Shown: positions 62,972-64,000 of the stretch, piece by piece
How the letters are laid out: each line of letters opens with the position of its first letter
How positions within the stretch are numbered: the stretch's first letter is position 1
DNA from: CAZSHG01 sp964459995
GTDB taxonomy: Bacteria > UBP14 > UBA6098
Direction: 5' to 3'
NCBI GenBank assembly: GCA_964459995.1
Contig: CAYWOR010000007.1
Coordinates: forward strand, 1-64,000
DNA: 64,000 nt
Program-made: the position numbers and the translations under genes
Notes under the pieces: model-generated
Databases searched by the model: none
What the model was told of the DNA's origin: nothing
Seen by the model: the letters and a program-made list of their open reading frames with translations, nothing else

Positions 62972-63532
62972 TTGTCGAGACCGCTCAGATTCTGGTTTTG
63001 GACAGTTTTGTCTACTGCCTTTTTCGCCATAGGTAGCTGGCGTTTGAATAGCAACTTGGATTTCACGCTCGCGGAAGCTCTTTTATACTCAGGTGCGGTT
63101 TCTATTGCTATATGGGTCATAGGATTACGACTTTTCATCGGCGGAAAAGGACCATTACCTACGAGCAAACTTCGTAGTCCGAATTTAGCAACACCCGAGG
63201 AGTTCGAGCTACTTTGCGCTGAAATATATCGAAAGCGCGGCTACAAAGTAGAGTTGACATCCGCGGGAGGTGATTATGGCGCTGATGTAATAGCTCGTAA
63301 AGGCAATTTAACCCTGATAATCGGCGCAAAACGTTATGACGAAAGCCAAAAAGTTGGGAATAGATGGGTGCAACAGCTTTTAGGGTCGATGCCCCATTTC
63401 AATGCGGACATGGCGGTGTTAATTACAACATCGGGTTTCACAAAACAAGCGATCGAACAGGCGGTTGATTGCCCTATCGAACTTATTGACGGGAAGGAAT
63501 TATCAATAATCATACAAAAACTATGGATGTAA
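62972..63532 (+). CDS. Membrane-anchored Mrr-like domain protein, active site altered
   Basis: 186 residues. Two N-terminal membrane helices (FWFWTVLSTAFFAIGSW and LLYSGAVSIAIWVIGLRLFI), then an Mrr catalytic-type domain: FELLCAEIYRKRGYKVELTS, GGDYGADVIARKG, LIIGAKRYDES, VGNRWVQQLLG, AVLITTSGFTKQAIEQA. The Asp of GADVI is kept, but the expected Gln/Glu of the QxK/ExK motif is Gly (GAK), so nuclease activity is doubtful. The start is TTG, immediately after the previous stop, with AGGGG upstream. Similar membrane Mrr-like proteins are common and poorly understood. Confidence 0.75.
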   Translation: MSRPLRFWFWTVLSTAFFAIGSWRLNSNLDFTLAEALLYSGAVSIAIWVIGLRLFIGGKGPLPTSKLRSPNLATPEEFELLCAEIYRKRGYKVELTSAGGDYGADVIARKGNLTLIIGAKRYDESQKVGNRWVQQLLGSMPHFNADMAVLITTSGFTKQAIEQAVDCPIELIDGKELSIIIQKLWM

Positions 63533-64000
63533 TGTGTTATATTTTTGTAACACTTGTGTTACTTTTTTGTAACACATTTGCTCTCGACCTTAAACGGGAG
63601 TCCGTGGAATGGGGAACGACTCTCGCATTAAGCGCTGGCTCATATATTTTTTACAAATCCGGCCCTTTCTTCGACGAGCCGCTTCTCGAAGGCTCGACCG
63701 ATAAACCATTAACTCACGAAACCGTGCCGACAACATGGCTGATTTCAGTCAGCGCACTTACTGCCGCGGGAACAATAGCAATCCCCCCAGAATCGAACGA
63801 CCTCGAAACTCGTTATCATTATGCAAAAGGCCTTGTTCAGGCTTTTGCGGTGAATTCCTTTCTCACGACTCTCGGCAAGGACATCACAGGGCGTTACCGT
63901 CCAAATGCAGACGCCCGTATGGCCGCAAATTATGACGAACACAAGCTTCGCGACAGTTTTCCATCGGGGCATTCGAGCACAAGTTTTGCAGTGGCATCTT
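63532..64000 (+). CDS. PAP2-family phosphatase, truncated by window end
   Basis: A 156-codon partial frame that runs past 64000. The signal-like start CYIFVTLVLLFCNTFA is followed by DLKRESVEWGTTLALSAGSY, a membrane-like segment, GRYRPN and DSFPSGHSSTSFAVAS, which are the first two PAP2 phosphatase motifs (KxxxxxxRP-like and PSGH). The last motif lies outside the window. The ATG overlaps the previous stop (TAATG); an in-frame ATG at 63523 is an alternative. Likely a periplasmic lipid-phosphate phosphatase. Confidence 0.75.
   Translation, partial: MCYIFVTLVLLFCNTFALDLKRESVEWGTTLALSAGSYIFYKSGPFFDEPLLEGSTDKPLTHETVPTTWLISVSALTAAGTIAIPPESNDLETRYHYAKGLVQAFAVNSFLTTLGKDITGRYRPNADARMAANYDEHKLRDSFPSGHSSTSFAVAS
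63534..63575. repeat. Symmetric four-half-site palindrome
   Basis: GTGTTAT (63534-63540), 6 bp, GTAACAC (63547-63553), 2 bp, GTGTTAC (63556-63562), 6 bp, GTAACAC (63569-63575). The whole is symmetric about 63554/63555 with one mismatch. It covers the first codons of the PAP2 gene. Confidence 0.75.

Overview
The window looks like chromosome of an uncultured, strictly anaerobic, Gram-negative-type bacterium, probably from an FCB-like candidate phylum. The signs are many Fe-S oxidoreductases, two secreted DUF3857 proteins, a DUF2723 membrane glycosyltransferase-like protein, a 'YQGKLTD'-type secreted fibre protein, and a giant adhesin ending in a Bacteroidota-style gliding-motility/T9SS type B C-terminal domain. 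Most genes have clear Shine-Dalgarno sites. The exact phylum cannot be fixed from this window.

Layout. 0.2-6.8 kb: a TPR-GGDEF diguanylate cyclase converges on a 1605-residue secreted repeat protein. 7-14.3 kb is an accessory, turned-over region: a DinD gene flanked by two fragments with the same methyltransferase-like C-terminal tail, an AT-rich PD-(D/E)XK-STAND NTPase-winged helix protein (a likely defence gene), an inverted array of 21-nt repeats, an anti-sigma-like HATPase fused to a GNAT domain, two decayed transposase ends, and a phage-type integrase N-terminus that runs straight into a tRNA-Leu(CAA). 14.3-17.5 kb: a pilin-like protein, DUF3467, an AhpD-like protein, DUF1858, and a PD40 propeller protein with a LytR_C-type tail. 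17.8-27 kb: one leftward operon-like run, ribE-ribBA-ribH-nusB-phosphoesterase-DUF2723-GT4-ruvX-mltG. 27.3-34 kb: two transglutaminase-like DUF3857 paralogues (one with its whole catalytic triad replaced) and a leftward pair with a GCS2-like ligase.

34.5-52.1 kb is the centrepiece: 13 rightward, tightly spaced genes for what looks like a flavin-based electron-bifurcating or -confurcating machine. It holds three MvhD/FlpD proteins, four HdrA-type flavoproteins (one a natural split pair, one a giant fusion with a GltD-like NADPH oxidoreductase inserted into it), three FrhB/FdhB-like Fe-S proteins, a FloxB/AsrA-like and a FloxA/AsrB-like NAD(P)H module, and HdrC. No HdrB and no hydrogenase or formate dehydrogenase catalytic subunit is present, so the terminal donor and acceptor are unusual or encoded elsewhere. 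The likely reading is that NADH (FloxA-like) and NADPH (GltD) exchange electrons through the HdrA flavins and MvhD with ferredoxin and with whatever the FrhB-like subunits contact.

52.3-64 kb is surface biology: a 919-residue exported protein with a beta-barrel-like N-terminus directly upstream of a 2224-residue PKD-like repeat adhesin (an arrangement like SprF/SprB), followed by a PAP2-like membrane protein, a small secreted protein, a membrane-anchored Mrr-like domain protein with a changed active site, and a second PAP2-type protein cut by the window end.
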